DNA of 64,000 nucleotides from Sympetrum striolatum (GCA_947579665.1 OX388345.1:31215849-31279848); one strand, 5' to 3'. Positions 22,851-33,610 are shown, counted from the first letter of the stretch. A program made the numbers and translations. The notes: generated from the sequence alone by a model not told the origin.

Positions 22851-23414
22851 GACTGAAGTAGCGGAGTGGTCGCACATTCTACGTTTTACTATAAAAATAC
22901 TTCTTTCTTATTTCACTAAATTTAGTTAACGATCTCTATCGAATTCCTTTTTTTCTGGCAAGTAATTGCAATCTGCGTGGGAGAGCTTTTAAACAAAGCT
23001 AGCTGTTTCATCTTAGCAAGTTTTGGGAGAATGATAACAATCACGGTTGGCTAGCTCGCCTATCTAAACCAGGGTATAGATAACAGCAGTCTCGTATACA
23101 CTCAATGATCCTCCTTATAGTCTTACTCTTGTGTAACTGCATGCATCCTTTATTAAGAGATCCTCTCATTTCTTCAGATTGCTTTTCTCGGACTACGCAA
23201 AAATATTTCCCATCATGGAATCTATCCTTATTCAACCAATGCAGTTGGATGTTAAGGACACTGAATTAGAGCAAGCTCTTCATGCAATATGCATCAAAAA
23301 GTAATTATCGAATTAGCAGCAGATATATGTAACAAACCGTCTATAAGGATTTGAGGATGTAAGGATGTAAATTTAAATATGCTGTCGTATTAAGGCATAC
23401 GGAATAATATTTTC
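22851..23414. other. Anonymous DNA
   Basis: No gene recognised. Confidence 0.4.
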
Positions 23415-23841
23415 ATTTCTACAAACGTAAAACAAGAAAATTTGAAACACGGCTGTTAATGAATTAGAGGTTTGAAATCTCCAAAAGCCGTCTTTGTCGG
23501 GGCTCCGAGTCTTTGGCCAGTTTCACACGCGACGGTTTCGCCCGTCCGGCAAACCAAAGCCCGGTTTTAAACCAGGTCACGTGGGTAGTAAACCATATTA
23601 GTAAATGGAGCATTTCACACTTGCCGTGGAAAGATTATAGACCGGGTGGTCGCCGGGTTACAGTTGGCCCAGCGACTGCAGAATTATTAATATACTGTAT
23701 TTTACGACCCCTGAGGAGGGAGACATTGTCTCCAAAACACGTTTTGGGTACCATAATACCATCCTTTGACTTGGAGCGCCTACAAAGACGGCTTTTGGAG
23801 ATTTTAAACCTCTAATTTCTACAAACGTGTAAAACAAAAAA
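23415..23841 (+). repeat. Inverted-repeat element with 46-bp terminal repeats and flanking direct repeat
   Basis: Terminal arms 23461-23506 and 23773-23818 match as inverted repeats at 42 of 46 positions (CCAAAAGCCGTCTTTGT is shared exactly). The interior has a hammerhead-like module at 23711-23738: CTGAGGA, a 6-bp stem (GGAGAC-ATT-GTCTCC), then AAAAC where GAAAC is usual. ATTTCTACAAACGT occurs at 23415-23428 and again at 23814-23827, forming a direct repeat that overlaps the right arm and lies 32 bp outside the left arm. The interior also has a GC-richer block with TTTCACACGCGACGG that may be a separate nested piece. The frame 23513-23815 spans non-coding repeat. Confidence 0.65.
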
Positions 23842-24449
23842 ATATCGTTCCACAAAACGGAATAATTACAGAAAATTTTAGTAAATGGTACTAAATTAAA
23901 CATGAATGATTTGGAATCCAATAATTCGTCTGTTACAAGAATTCGGCAAAGGTATTTGTTTTGATTTCCAAATATTTGCCAAAACATTACATTTCCGTTT
24001 TTCTTAAATCATGAAAATATATCGGTCAAGCGCGTTATCGGCATATTCCTTTAAACGCTCATTCCGGAAATCCTCGTATCGAAACGCACACTATCTGAGT
24101 AAAACCGCATAATATCCTGAAGCATTTCCGGCACCAAGACCGCACCGCCTTCCGTTTACGTGACTGCATTTGATCGAAGTCTTAACCGATTTTGATTTAT
24201 TCGAAAAAGATTTTCATTTCCTCCTTGGTCACATCCAGAGAGCTAAGAAATATGCACGCAAGGCATATTGGCTCTAGGATTCATAAAATATTTAACGAAA
24301 TGACTCCTAAATTACACGCCCTGCTGTACCCCATCTCCACTCAACCCTTATATTTAAATTATGAATTTAAATAATGGATTTTTCGTCTATGATATCAACG
24401 GAATATTTCTCTTTTATTAAACATAAATTAAGAGAGTGAATAGAACTAG
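23842..24449. other. Anonymous DNA
   Basis: Nothing recognised. Confidence 0.4.
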
Positions 24450-24612
24450 TTTAAAAACGACAAAGAATGAGTCGAAGAATTCTTAAATAAAACGAGGTTT
24501 TAAAAAACAATACAGTAAATTTTACTTAGTTTAAAACCTTGATTAATTTAACAATTCTTCGATTATGTCGGAATTCCACAAAATTTCAGCCTCCTCCGTG
24601 AATTTTGTAAAG
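24450..24612. repeat. Family H repeat with imperfect long hairpin
   Basis: An imperfect inverted repeat spans about 24472-24563 (TCGAAGAATTCTTAAATAAA against AATTTAACAATTCTTCGA), followed by the terminal hairpin ACAAAATT (24578-24585) / AATTTTGT (24601-24608). The order is the same as in the nested copy at 29.9-30.1 kb. Confidence 0.7.
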
Positions 24613-25444
24613 AATGAGGAAAAAACGGACATACACATCCCTTCGATCCATTCCATTCGATGAGAGTACGTAAGTTGCACTACGAGGTGAAAAGCAATTC
24701 AAGAGAAAATGACTGAATTCCATGAGAAACGAAGCATATCGATATTGTATAGAAATTCTAACTGTTTTTGTGCCAAAACTTCTTTATCCATGGAGTTTAC
24801 CGCCAAAAAGTTCGTTGAATCCTCAACCATTCCAACAGTAACTTCCAAAGGCTTGGAGAGGGGAGATTTGCCTTTCTTTCCTCGCTTATGCCGTACTATC
24901 AGAGGATCGATTATCAGTGGAAAATATCCAAGTTAATTTTGCATAAAACCCTCTGTATTTCATTTTGTGTAACTAATGTCATGCAGTGAGCAATTCCATT
25001 ATTCAGCATCACTCGTACTTTCTTTGATTTCTTAAAATGATTTCTTATTGTCACTACCATTGCTAAACTAAACTAAACTAATCTGTCACTAAACATCACA
25101 GAAGCACAACAGATTGGAGGACATCTTTATTCTCTTTTCTGCACCAAATTACATTAAAAATTCGCTTCCCGTATGGAAGGGGATTGAATCGAAAACCAAA
25201 GCAACATTAATTTTGATTAGAGTAGAAGTAAAATCATTTTAAATTTCTTACCCTATCTGCTACTATCCTCGACCGAGATTACCAGGATCGGTGCAATTTA
25301 GTTCAATACTACTTTTAATGCTTTAACCAAGTATTCGGTTGACTGATATCAAAATTTTGTGGTTATTTCACAGAAATTTGTAGTAAATCATCAAAATAAA
25401 TAACTAGGTACACTATATATCTATATTACCCGAGGAACGAAGAA
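24613..25444. other. Anonymous DNA
   Basis: A 75-codon plus frame (24709-24936) has no recognised motif. Nothing else assigned. Confidence 0.4.
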
Positions 25445-25540
25445 AGTTTACAAGATCTTGCCCTGAACCCAAATCTTCCACTTACCGCGTTGATGCCCTA
25501 ACAATCAGTCTTCCTTGCTTCCTATTCAGATATTCTAAGA
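25445..25540 (-). repeat. Possible SINE family C copy, degraded, minus strand
   Basis: The minus strand reads TTGTTAGGGCATCAACGCGG, TAAGTGGAAGATTTGGGTTC, a diverged version of the tRNA-like head at 8013-8070. The right side (CTTGCTTCCTATTCAGATATT) also resembles CCTATTCATCTT beside the 8.0 kb copy. Confidence 0.4.
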
Positions 25541-26529
25541 GACTGTTGGCAAGGAATAATTTCTCCTTGGTAATTACCCTACTGCATTCTACAGTGTGCA
25601 GAGTTATCCCTATCCATAAAACTGCTTCGTGACAAAGCTTTTCATAATCTGCATAAGAAATTAGTCAGTATAAGTTAGTAAATCAGTTAAAAAAGTTTTT
25701 GCCATGAAGAATTGTGTGTGAATGAATACTACAAAAATAAACCCGATTCTGTGATGTTTGGCCCTACACCTTTCTTTGCCTTCTCTATGAGACCTGTTTG
25801 ACTAAAGGGTATTGCTGATGAAAGAAAACTCTTGAAATTTGATCAAAATGGAATAAAGGAATACAGCTGAATTGGAAAGAGATTATGAAAACAAAAGAGG
25901 TAGAGAAAGGAAGAGATCCTTAGAACTAAAGAAATGGATGTAGGAGGAAATGCTGGATCGATAGTCAAGATTCTGAGGCTTTAGTATATTAATAATATCA
26001 TTTAATTAATCATATCATGCCAATTAAATCATATCATAAATATTACTTTTAAATGATTCCCCAAAACGAGGAAACATTTAATTTTAAAGAGGAAAATGAT
26101 TTGTTTCCAATGGGTCACATAAGCTTACAACTCGTGAAATTAAAATAGTTTTCACTTTGCATGCAACATTTCTTCTTGATTCAATTATTTTCCAGAAACT
26201 AAAGGAAGTAAAGAGAAATATATTTTATCAAAATTAATTGGCCAGGGTAAGGAAGAATTAACACAATTATCAGGAAATGAGTGACATAATTCAAAACTTA
26301 CAGAGAGAGGAAATTAAATGAAAAATTAATTAAACTGAATTCCTAGTAAAGAATGTTGGCTATTATACAATAGCGCTCTTCATTGCTCTATCTGTTATCT
26401 CTTAGTGAAGAACTTGCGTTGATTAGAACATTACGTTAGCTTCCTATGAGTAATTGAAGGGCTCCCTGTCAAATTATGATATGCAATTTATATTAGTTGG
26501 CCGTAGGTATTGGGAAGCCATGAAAAGTT
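25541..26529. other. Anonymous AT-rich DNA
   Basis: No gene recognised. Confidence 0.4.
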
Positions 26530-26640
26530 CTAAATAAATTAAACATTACCTTCTGAGGATGGCCGTGCTTAGGACGAAACTGGTCGACAAATGAATACTT
26601 ATGGAAGTGGAAGTTTCGTAGAACTGCTTAATTTATTTAG
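26530..26640 (+). repeat. Hammerhead-like module between perfect 13-bp inverted arms
   Basis: Arms CTAAATAAATTAA (26530-26542) and its exact complement (26628-26640) flank a module at 26553-26580: CTGAGGA, a weak stem, GAAAC, then TGGTCG, AATACTT and GTGGAAGT. The interior order matches the copy at 15870 while the arms do not. No coding content. Confidence 0.6.
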
Positions 26641-27190
26641 GAATGATAATTTGGGAAGGTTTGGGGCTTCGGTTATACTTTGCAATTAAAACTGAAGTTC
26701 GTGTTTGAAATTAATTCTCCTACTAAGACCTGTTTACAATTAAACGTTCCCCGATTCAATTCTTTTTTCCGGTAAGGCTATTTCAAACGAATGATACAAG
26801 TGGTAAGTTATTAAGCTCACAAAGCTTCTTCTGCTTTTTTATTCATGTTCATTCTATTCATCGCCGATCTAATCAATTTATCAATCAATATTCAAAATCA
26901 TTAATCGTGGTCAAATTCACTGGAGGGTTTTGTATGTTTTCTATATGTATATAATTTGATTTTGTACGTGTGTTCCAATTGTTATTTCCTCCTTGTGACC
27001 ATCTAGCAATGAAAACGATATTGTACGCTGAGACACCTCTTTTATAGTTGTATTATTGAGGTTTTTCTCAGTGACATTAAGGATTTAGGACCTGTTTGCT
27101 GGAAGTAATTGGCAGCTTTGGGGATCTTAAAATAAAATTTCTTTCTTTTTTATTCCCAATAGCGTTTCCTTTTCTTTGGAATTTTGTGTT
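26641..27190. other. Anonymous DNA
   Basis: No gene recognised. Confidence 0.4.
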
Positions 27191-27400
27191 ATTTTTACTT
27201 TCTCCCTATACGTAGTATAGAGAAAGTATTGTATTCGCAAAAAAATTCGGCCTCCAGATTTCAACGGAAATATGTTTTTGGGCCCATAGAGTTCGTTTTC
27301 GCTATTTTCCCGAACATGTCTGTCTGTGGGTGTGTGTATGTGTCTGTCTGTGGTAAAAAAAAGTTTGTGGGTGCTCCATCTTAAAAAGTAATTATTCGAT
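27191..27400 (+). repeat. Hairpin-headed repeat leader
   Basis: 27197-27227 forms a stem ACTTTCT(CC)CTATAC-GTA-GTATAGAGAAAGT (two-base bulge), followed by a segment with TCTGTCTGTGGGTGTGTGTA low-complexity repeats. It leads directly into the hairpin-bearing tandem units downstream. The ACTTTCTCCCTATAC stem looks familiar from dispersed repeats in other invertebrates, but I cannot name the family. Confidence 0.45.
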
Positions 27401-27409
27401 GATTTCCAA

Positions 27410-27960
27410 AATTCATATTTAATATTTTCCTAACAACTCCAAGAGTTGATTAGTTATTGATGAATATCGCTTAACCGGAAGTTGCGATTTCCCCGGAACA
27501 AAATTTCGTTTCTTAAATATCTCTGTCAGAATGCAATGTATACAATTATATACAAAAGTTATGTATAATGTACGTTACTACAACTTTTGTTTGAAACATT
27601 TTTTCGTAACACTGATTGTTTAGGGGTTATTCTAGAATAATGGTTAAGCGAAAGTTTTTGGGTGTATACAATTATATACAAAAGTTATAGACAATGTACA
27701 TCACTACAACTTTTGTTTGAAACATTTTTTCCTAACACTGATTGCTTAGGAGTTATTAGTGAATACTCGCTAACCGTAAGTTGCTTTTTATCCAAAAATT
27801 GTAGTTTTTCTTAAATATCTCTGACAGAATGTGATGTAATAATAAACAATTTGTACAAAAGTTATAGATAATGCATTTTACTACAACTTTTGTTTGAAAC
27901 ATTTTTCTGTAACAGTCATTGTTTTGGAGTTATTTATATATTATCGGCATAGGCTTCTGT
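27410..27960 (+). repeat. Tandem array of hairpin-bearing units
   Basis: Three units each carry ACAAAAGTT followed about 20 bases later by AACTTTTGT (a perfect 9-bp stem), then TTGAAACATTTTT and an AACA(C/G)T-ATTG block. The stem begins at about 27552, 27678 and 27855, so spacing is 126 then 177 bp; the extra 50 bases are a CTTAAATATCTCTGNCAGAATG segment present before units one and three and missing before unit two. No coding frame. Confidence 0.8.
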
Positions 27961-29254
27961 TTTCAATAAATATGGAAAAAGTCATGTGTTGGCCACAAGA
28001 GTTTTCTCCTATTCAAATTACGAAAAAGTTTAAAGCTCTGGGAATCTCACTTGGACAAAAACAATGTAAGTACTACTTATCAAACATGTGACGCTGTGTT
28101 TCTTTAATATTTTTTGATTGGAATAAAGCATGCATAAGATTAATAATTTAAATAAAGTCAAATTTGTCATAATATCTGAAGAAATATGCCACTATAATTT
28201 GAATCATTTCTGCTCATCTAAATATCTCTAAATTGTGAATTACAGATCTAATCGCATCTGTAAATTCTTACTCTGGAGCGATTCTCATTACTCTGTTTGC
28301 TTTCAAAGCAGAATCCTTTTACGAGTACTTCCTTGCTGCGTTGGATCCACCCTTACTCTCGCGCTATCGACCATATCCCGTGGACTCGGTGCGTAATTCA
28401 GATGCGGCGCAATTATCCTTAGTCGAGTTGTTTCGATCTCAGACGTCGCTTCGATGGCTTTAATGAATCCCTATATCTTGCCTAGTCTCCCGTGAAGTGC
28501 GAATTCCTCGCTTTACATCCTTTGGAAAGCCAACTGCTTTGACCGATGCAACCTCCTAATGGAGTCATGGATGAGGTTTCATATTACTACAAGCTCTATG
28601 TCTTTAGAGAAACACGTAACTTTTTTCTTATAAGTTGCATAATTTTTTCTCGTCTATTAAATATCGTATCTTTCTCCTATTCAAGTGACATTTAACCGTA
28701 TGAACTGTATATTACAAGTATTTTCCAAAGTAAAAATAGGAATATTTTAATTTAAAGAAATTAAGTAATTTAACACGACCTGACAAACATCTACATCTGT
28801 GTCATAAACAGGATTAAAACATATTGGCATAAATGGGACTATTTTCCTACAGTATTTTTAACTTCTTTTACAACATTGGGTTAAGTTAGACACTTTCTTG
28901 CGCTAAGTAAAAATTCAATTCCATCACTCAGAATTAAAATCATGGACCTTGCCACTGAATGTTTACCATTTCATCAGCTGTTCTAGAAAATCTCGTTTTC
29001 AATAATCTATTTAAGTATAACATACCAACATGCATGTAGTACAATATATTCTTCATCAGCGAGATGATATTCCTAATCAGTTAATAAATTTAGTGGTTAA
29101 GCTGTTAAAAATGTCAGTTTGTATGCCAACATTTTCATTAGTGGCTTTTAAAAATTTGTAGCTTGTCTTTCAGTTGGAGTCAATATTCTTACGGATATAT
29201 CCTATTATTTATAATACGCACAGTCTGAAAAGTATAGAATTCTGATGAAGTTTC
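27961..29254. other. Anonymous DNA with a modest CpG patch
   Basis: 28340-28480 is locally richer in CG (CGCGCTATCGACC, GATGCGGCGC, CAGACGTCGCTTCGATGG). No gene recognised. Confidence 0.35.
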
Positions 29255-29350
29255 AAGTTTTCCTGTTAGGAATTCATACTGAAAGTCTGTAGGAACCGAA
29301 TGCCCGCTACTATTAGCTACCTAGAGCTAGTATAGACGAATGAAGCTATA
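29255..29350 (+). repeat. Family G repeat, partial
   Basis: Only the left start is present: TACTGAAAGTCTGTAGGAAC, ACTATTAGCTACCTAGAGCT, AGTATAGACGAATGAAGC. Diverged. The next, long G copy starts about 400 bp downstream in the same orientation. Confidence 0.5.
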
Positions 29351-29734
29351 ATCACAACTACTAACCGTGACATAAGTAGAGTTTTTCCATCCTGTTCCAA
29401 AAGATACAATATTTTCAAGTTATTTCAGTTTATTAATCAGCAAAATATCGAGATGCAAACATGCCGACTGAGATAAGTCCTACTGCGTGATTAATCACGC
29501 CATCACCAAGGAGTTTCGCCCAAATGGTGCGTGTAAATCAAATCCAATTCGTTTATTGGTTCTTAGAAATACAAATACTACACGTGAAATGAAATCTCAG
29601 CGACGCTGTCACGTGAGTATGGGAAAGTTTGATAATCTTATCAAAGCTGATGTCACTTTTCTGAGGACAGTATTAAGCTGATTTTACTTCCCCATACGTA
29701 TGTTTAATTGATGTTGATACTGATTTTGTTGCTT
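29351..29734. other. Anonymous DNA between two G copies
   Basis: A 64-codon plus frame (29487-29681) has no recognised features. Confidence 0.4.
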
Positions 29735-30530
29735 TGTACACCAAATTGAAATGTTCAGCTCCAGGGACGGTTAGAACCTCACTCCCTGTAATATTAGCCA
29801 CCAAGAGTTAGTAGAGGGGAATGAGGCTTACTAGGCAGGATGAGGAGTGAGGTAGTTTACCCTTGCTTACCTCACCAAAAAAGTGCTATGGGCGGATCGT
29901 TATTACAATTATTATTATTATTAGTAAAGGGCTTTATTTGGCTAACTCGAGAATAATATATGTTATCGAATAATTGTTAAAGAAAACGATGTTTTAAAAA
30001 CAACACAGTAACTTTTAATTTGTTACTGTGTTGTTTTTAAAACTTTTTTTTCAACAATTCTTTAATTAAATCCAACAAAATTTCGGCCTTCGTGAATTTT
30101 TTTTAAATATCATGTCTACCTAAGTGAAGCACAATGACTCTTCACGGTGCACTTTTATTAGCATTCCATAAAGAAATACCCTTATATATGTAACGGCTTT
30201 ATTCAGTATCACTCATACCTCAGTAACGGCCATATCCACACCGCCATGAACAAGGCTGCGACAAAAATAGATGAAAGAAATATTTTAATTTATCCTGTTG
30301 CAAATGACAAATGAAAAATACTCCATTCATCAAGTTAGCAGGGACACACAGATCATGAATGGAATAAAATTACAACCTATGAAATCAAAAACACATTTAT
30401 TTCTATTCTGTACGGAAATACAAATGAAAAATATCCCATTCATCAAGACGAGGTGGTAGTAACACTCCGCATTATGAATGGAATAAAATTACAACCTCTG
30501 AAATCGAAATTAGTATTTAGTTCGAATCAG
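29735..30530 (+). repeat. Family G repeat, longest copy, split by a nested element
   Basis: Left part 29735-29897 has AGGCTTACTAGGCAGGATGA and GTGAGGTAGTTTACCC; after an insert the right part resumes at about 30117 with AAGTGAAGCACAATGACTC, then CTCATACCTCAGTAACGGCC and CAAATGACAAATGAAAAATA. The terminal section contains a 113-bp tandem duplication: CAAATGAAAAATA at 30308 and again at 30421, each followed by CATGAATGG or TATGAATGG and AATAAAATTACAACCT. Confidence 0.8.
29898..30116 (-). mobile_element. Family H element nested inside a G copy
   Basis: It interrupts family G between GCTATGGGCGGA and AAGTGAAGCACAATG. It has a perfect 22-bp inverted repeat (29991-30012 and 30022-30043, 9-base loop) inside a longer imperfect one, and the family terminal hairpin at 30075-30103. 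Read on the minus strand it ends with CCAAATAAAGCCCTTTACTA followed by an AAT repeat, resembling the AATAAAGTCCTTTATTATT tails at 47.7 and 52.2 kb, so it may be a short retroposon. No target duplication was fixed because the junction bases are diverged. Confidence 0.7.
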
Positions 30531-30600
30531 AAGGTATAACAGGCTTGTGGCATAGTGCTATAAGGGACCCGTGTGCTTTACATGATCCAAGTCAACTCTA
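30531..30600. other. Anonymous spacer
   Basis: Nothing recognised. Confidence 0.4.
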
Positions 30601-30930
30601 AATTTAGCCTCATCCACGTTTAGCCCCGTTCCGGAACTTCTTTAGCGCGATTAACAATTATCTAACGGCAACGCGGCGGAGGTGAGAGATTCGGATCGTT
30701 AGGGGGAGGAGATAGAAGGAGAGGATCCCACATGTGACCCCCGCGATGACTGCCTCTCAAGTGGAGACCACATCTCCCCTCCTAGCACATTTCCCCTCCG
30801 CTAGGGAAGCAACGGCGGCGGTGGCTGCCAGTCGTGCCGTGACTGGGTTTCGTGCTTGTCACGCGGACTAACGGAAGAGAGAAGAAAAAGACTTCCCTTT
30901 TGAAAAAAGCACCCGCGGCTGCGGTCGGAC
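30601..30930 (+). promoter_or_regulatory. GC/CpG-rich island, candidate promoter and 5' leader
   Basis: The most GC-rich stretch in the window (AACGGCAACGCGGCGGAGG, AACGGCGGCGGTGGCTGCCA). An initiator-like CCAGTC is at about 30828-30833, and TGTCAC lies where a downstream promoter element would be expected, one base off its consensus. There is no TATA box. The plus strand then leads into a short frame with an ATG at 30931 that ends at a strong splice donor. Promoter activity is inference from composition and motif placement only. Confidence 0.3.
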
Positions 30931-30997
30931 ATGACGCCGCCCTCCATGGAGGATTCGCCGCACGAAGAACCGGAGGACCCGCCGCCGTCCTCTACAG
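30931..30997 (+). CDS. Candidate first coding exon, N-terminal 22 codons
   Basis: From ATG at 30931 the frame reads MTPPSMEDSPHEEPEDPPPS and two more residues, then meets ACAG|GTGGGT at 30997/30998, a close match to the donor consensus CAG|GTRRGT, leaving phase 1. The peptide is Pro/Glu/Asp-rich and probably disordered, as is common at the N-terminus of transcription factors and signalling proteins; I do not recognise the gene. An in-frame stop is at 30901, so the ATG is the natural start. The frame past the donor stays open about 20 codons, then stops. Two competing frames cover the same DNA (plus 30852-31145; minus 30801-31037, Gly/Ser-rich), so coding is not proven. No downstream exon was identified in the window. 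Confidence 0.3.
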
Positions 30998-31277
30998 GTG
31001 GGTGGCTGCACCGCCCCCGGAATCCCGTGGTCCCCATACGCGCAGGGTTCTTTCTAACGCGCCGTGTCCTCTAATACGATCTAATAGTTCGCGCGATGAG
31101 TTAATGCTTTCCTCTACGTACACATTGCTTACATTCATAAGGTGAGAATTCCTGGGTCACGAGCTGTTAGGGGAGATACTAAGTTATGTCTAATGGGCCG
31201 CTCTAGCGCTACATCATAGTTGAATGGTTCTTTTGGTATATCATATTGAGAGGCTTTGGAGGAACTCATAGGTAAAC
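30998..31277. other. Downstream flank of the CpG island
   Basis: CG density falls after about 31100. If 30931-30997 is an exon this is the start of its intron. Confidence 0.3.
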
Positions 31278-31412
31278 CTGAGCTCCCGGATAACCAAGTG
31301 GGCTTCTTTTGTTAAAACGGTCCAGGGGTCGTATTCCAATGTAAGCCAGAGTGCTAAGGGACTTAAGATGTCGTAGTATTTTAGAAAACAACAACAACGA
31401 CGACAGCAACGA
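31278..31412 (+). repeat. tRNA-headed SINE family A, plus strand
   Basis: GAGCTCCCGGATAACCAAGTG (A-box region) and GGGGTCGTATTCC (degraded B box, 31325-31337) form a tRNA-like head, followed by GTAAGCCAGAGTGCTAAGGG and a tail with AACAACAACAACGACGAC. The copy at 36253-36384 on the minus strand has the same parts in the same order. The frames drawn across this segment are shadows. Confidence 0.65.
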
Positions 31413-33600
31413 TAAGCCAATCCTTCCCGTTGGTTGCCCATCTGCGAATGATCTCAGATCTCGAAGCACATTTAGAAAACAAAAACAATCCGCCCATCCT
31501 CCGCTTTATGATCCCATTCACGTAAACAATGAACATTTCTATGATTTCAGCTGTATACGAGTAGTATTTTAATGAAACCTTACTGTATTATTGTTTACCT
31601 GTACTCTCAAATAGCTTTGTAAGGTTCTGGAAAAGGAAAACATTCTTCTGCTGTATAACTTCATGTTTGAGCACAACATGCACCTTTGTCGATGCGTGTG
31701 TGTTACCAGCTGTTGCTGATGGCCATAGTAGCAAATTTCATCAACTTCTTCGTACTGACTTTAACCTTATTACAAATGTCGTGTTATATACTTCCTCGAT
31801 GTAAACAAATAAACATCCCTGACATCTTTACAATGTATGGATTTTACCGGTCGTAAATCTCTTTCAGGCCATGAATTTTTCTACTACGTTCCGTTTGTTA
31901 GGTCCAAGGTATTGTTTTTATCTCAGGTATTCTTTGAAAATTCAAATTATTCTACGACTAACGATAAGAAACCGGAAAGTGAGCAACGCGCACTCCTACG
32001 TATTCGGCTGAAGGTAAACTGAACGCATTTCTTCACGTTCAGACTCCGATAACAAACGCTTCTCTGCCATTTTTTGCGCGGCTTATCAGTTCTTTTGTTT
32101 AACCAAGCAATGGATTTCGCAAAGACAATGCTTCCAGCGGAGTACCGAGTGTCTTCCTGAATGATAAAATGTTGTCAGGGAAAGTAGATTTTGGAAAATT
32201 TTGTTACAGATTTTGTTTGGATTTTAAAACATTCTTAATCATATCTCTCATGAGACGCTACTTGATTGAAATATTTTTTCTGCGAAATCATACAATGGCA
32301 TTTGCTATAAAGCTTTGTTATAGATTCAGGCAAACTTATCTGTAATTATTAAGTGGAATGTTTACAATCGCATGAGGAATCAGTTACTTCGTACAGGCAC
32401 TATCATTAATATTTGAGATTCAAGTCTTCTGTTTATTGACAATTTTAAATCGCAAAATAACTTAATTTTAACAAGAATACGACCGTGGCATATTCAAACG
32501 CAAAAAATAACCCGTTTTCTAATAAAGCAACCTGCGCCTCACCATTGCAGTTCTTTACCTGTATCTTATACAGACAACTCCAAATCCAAAGAAGCCTATA
32601 AGCAAGTAGGACAGTTTTGTCATAAAAAGCTTCTCTTTTGAAATTCCCAAAGTCTCTGATTCTGTTAATGGCAGATTGACTCCATGTTAAAGTTGTCAAA
32701 TTTGATGATAAGCAGTATGAAAGCTAAAAGAAACTACTGCAATGCTAAGAGTTCCCAATACATGACATGAAATATGAGAATTTTAGCTCCTTAATTACTC
32801 GAAATAATCAAATATTGTACTGAGACGTTCAATATAACAACGACTGATGAACAACCTTACATTAAACAAATTATTTAAACCTAGGGTTGGTTTTTAACCG
32901 TTGATAGACACACATTAAGGCGAAAATCTCTTTTAAATTTTTTTAACGAAGAAGTAAAAAAAAACAGTTCGAACATGAAACGAACATCAATTCATGATCC
33001 TTTTACATTATTGGACGAATGAGGCCCAAAAAAGACGAATATTATCAGGGAATGTAGTGACAGTTAAGACAAATATATTATTTTTAACTTAATACAATTT
33101 TTCCACATAAGGTAGAGAAAGTTAATTCCTATGAACGTTATCTTAAGACCATGACGGTGATTATATGGACCGAATTTTATCTATATCTGCGTCATACTTA
33201 CTCCATCAAGTAAGATTGCTTCGTCACAAAATTCTTGCGGTTACTAATGAAAAGTTTGCCATAAAAATAACTGGACTTACTACTATATTTAGTATCTAAT
33301 AAGTTGGAGAAGTAAACATTTATAGGTTGAGCTATATCTATATGTTTTAGATTCACTAGATGATCAATCAATAGTTTGGATTTTTTTTCCATAGAAGCTT
33401 TCATGATTTATAAAATCTTTTATTCTGAGATAAAGGCTTATCAGTGTCAATTCTAATAGACATATTGATAAACAAAACTGAGTCATATCTTCCTCTGAGC
33501 AAGGTCATAAACAGTAGCATTATTTTTTATGATGACCAAAAAACTGTTATTGTGAAAAAGCTTACCTTTTATCAGCAGGATTTTATGAGAATTAATGTTG
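31413..33600. other. Anonymous DNA, no gene seen
   Basis: Frames at 31837-32022, 32445-32699 (minus) and 33198-33404 (minus) show no recognised domain. TTAGAAAACAA occurs at the SINE tail (31380) and again at 31471. Confidence 0.45.
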
Positions 33601-33610
33601 TTAAGATGGC

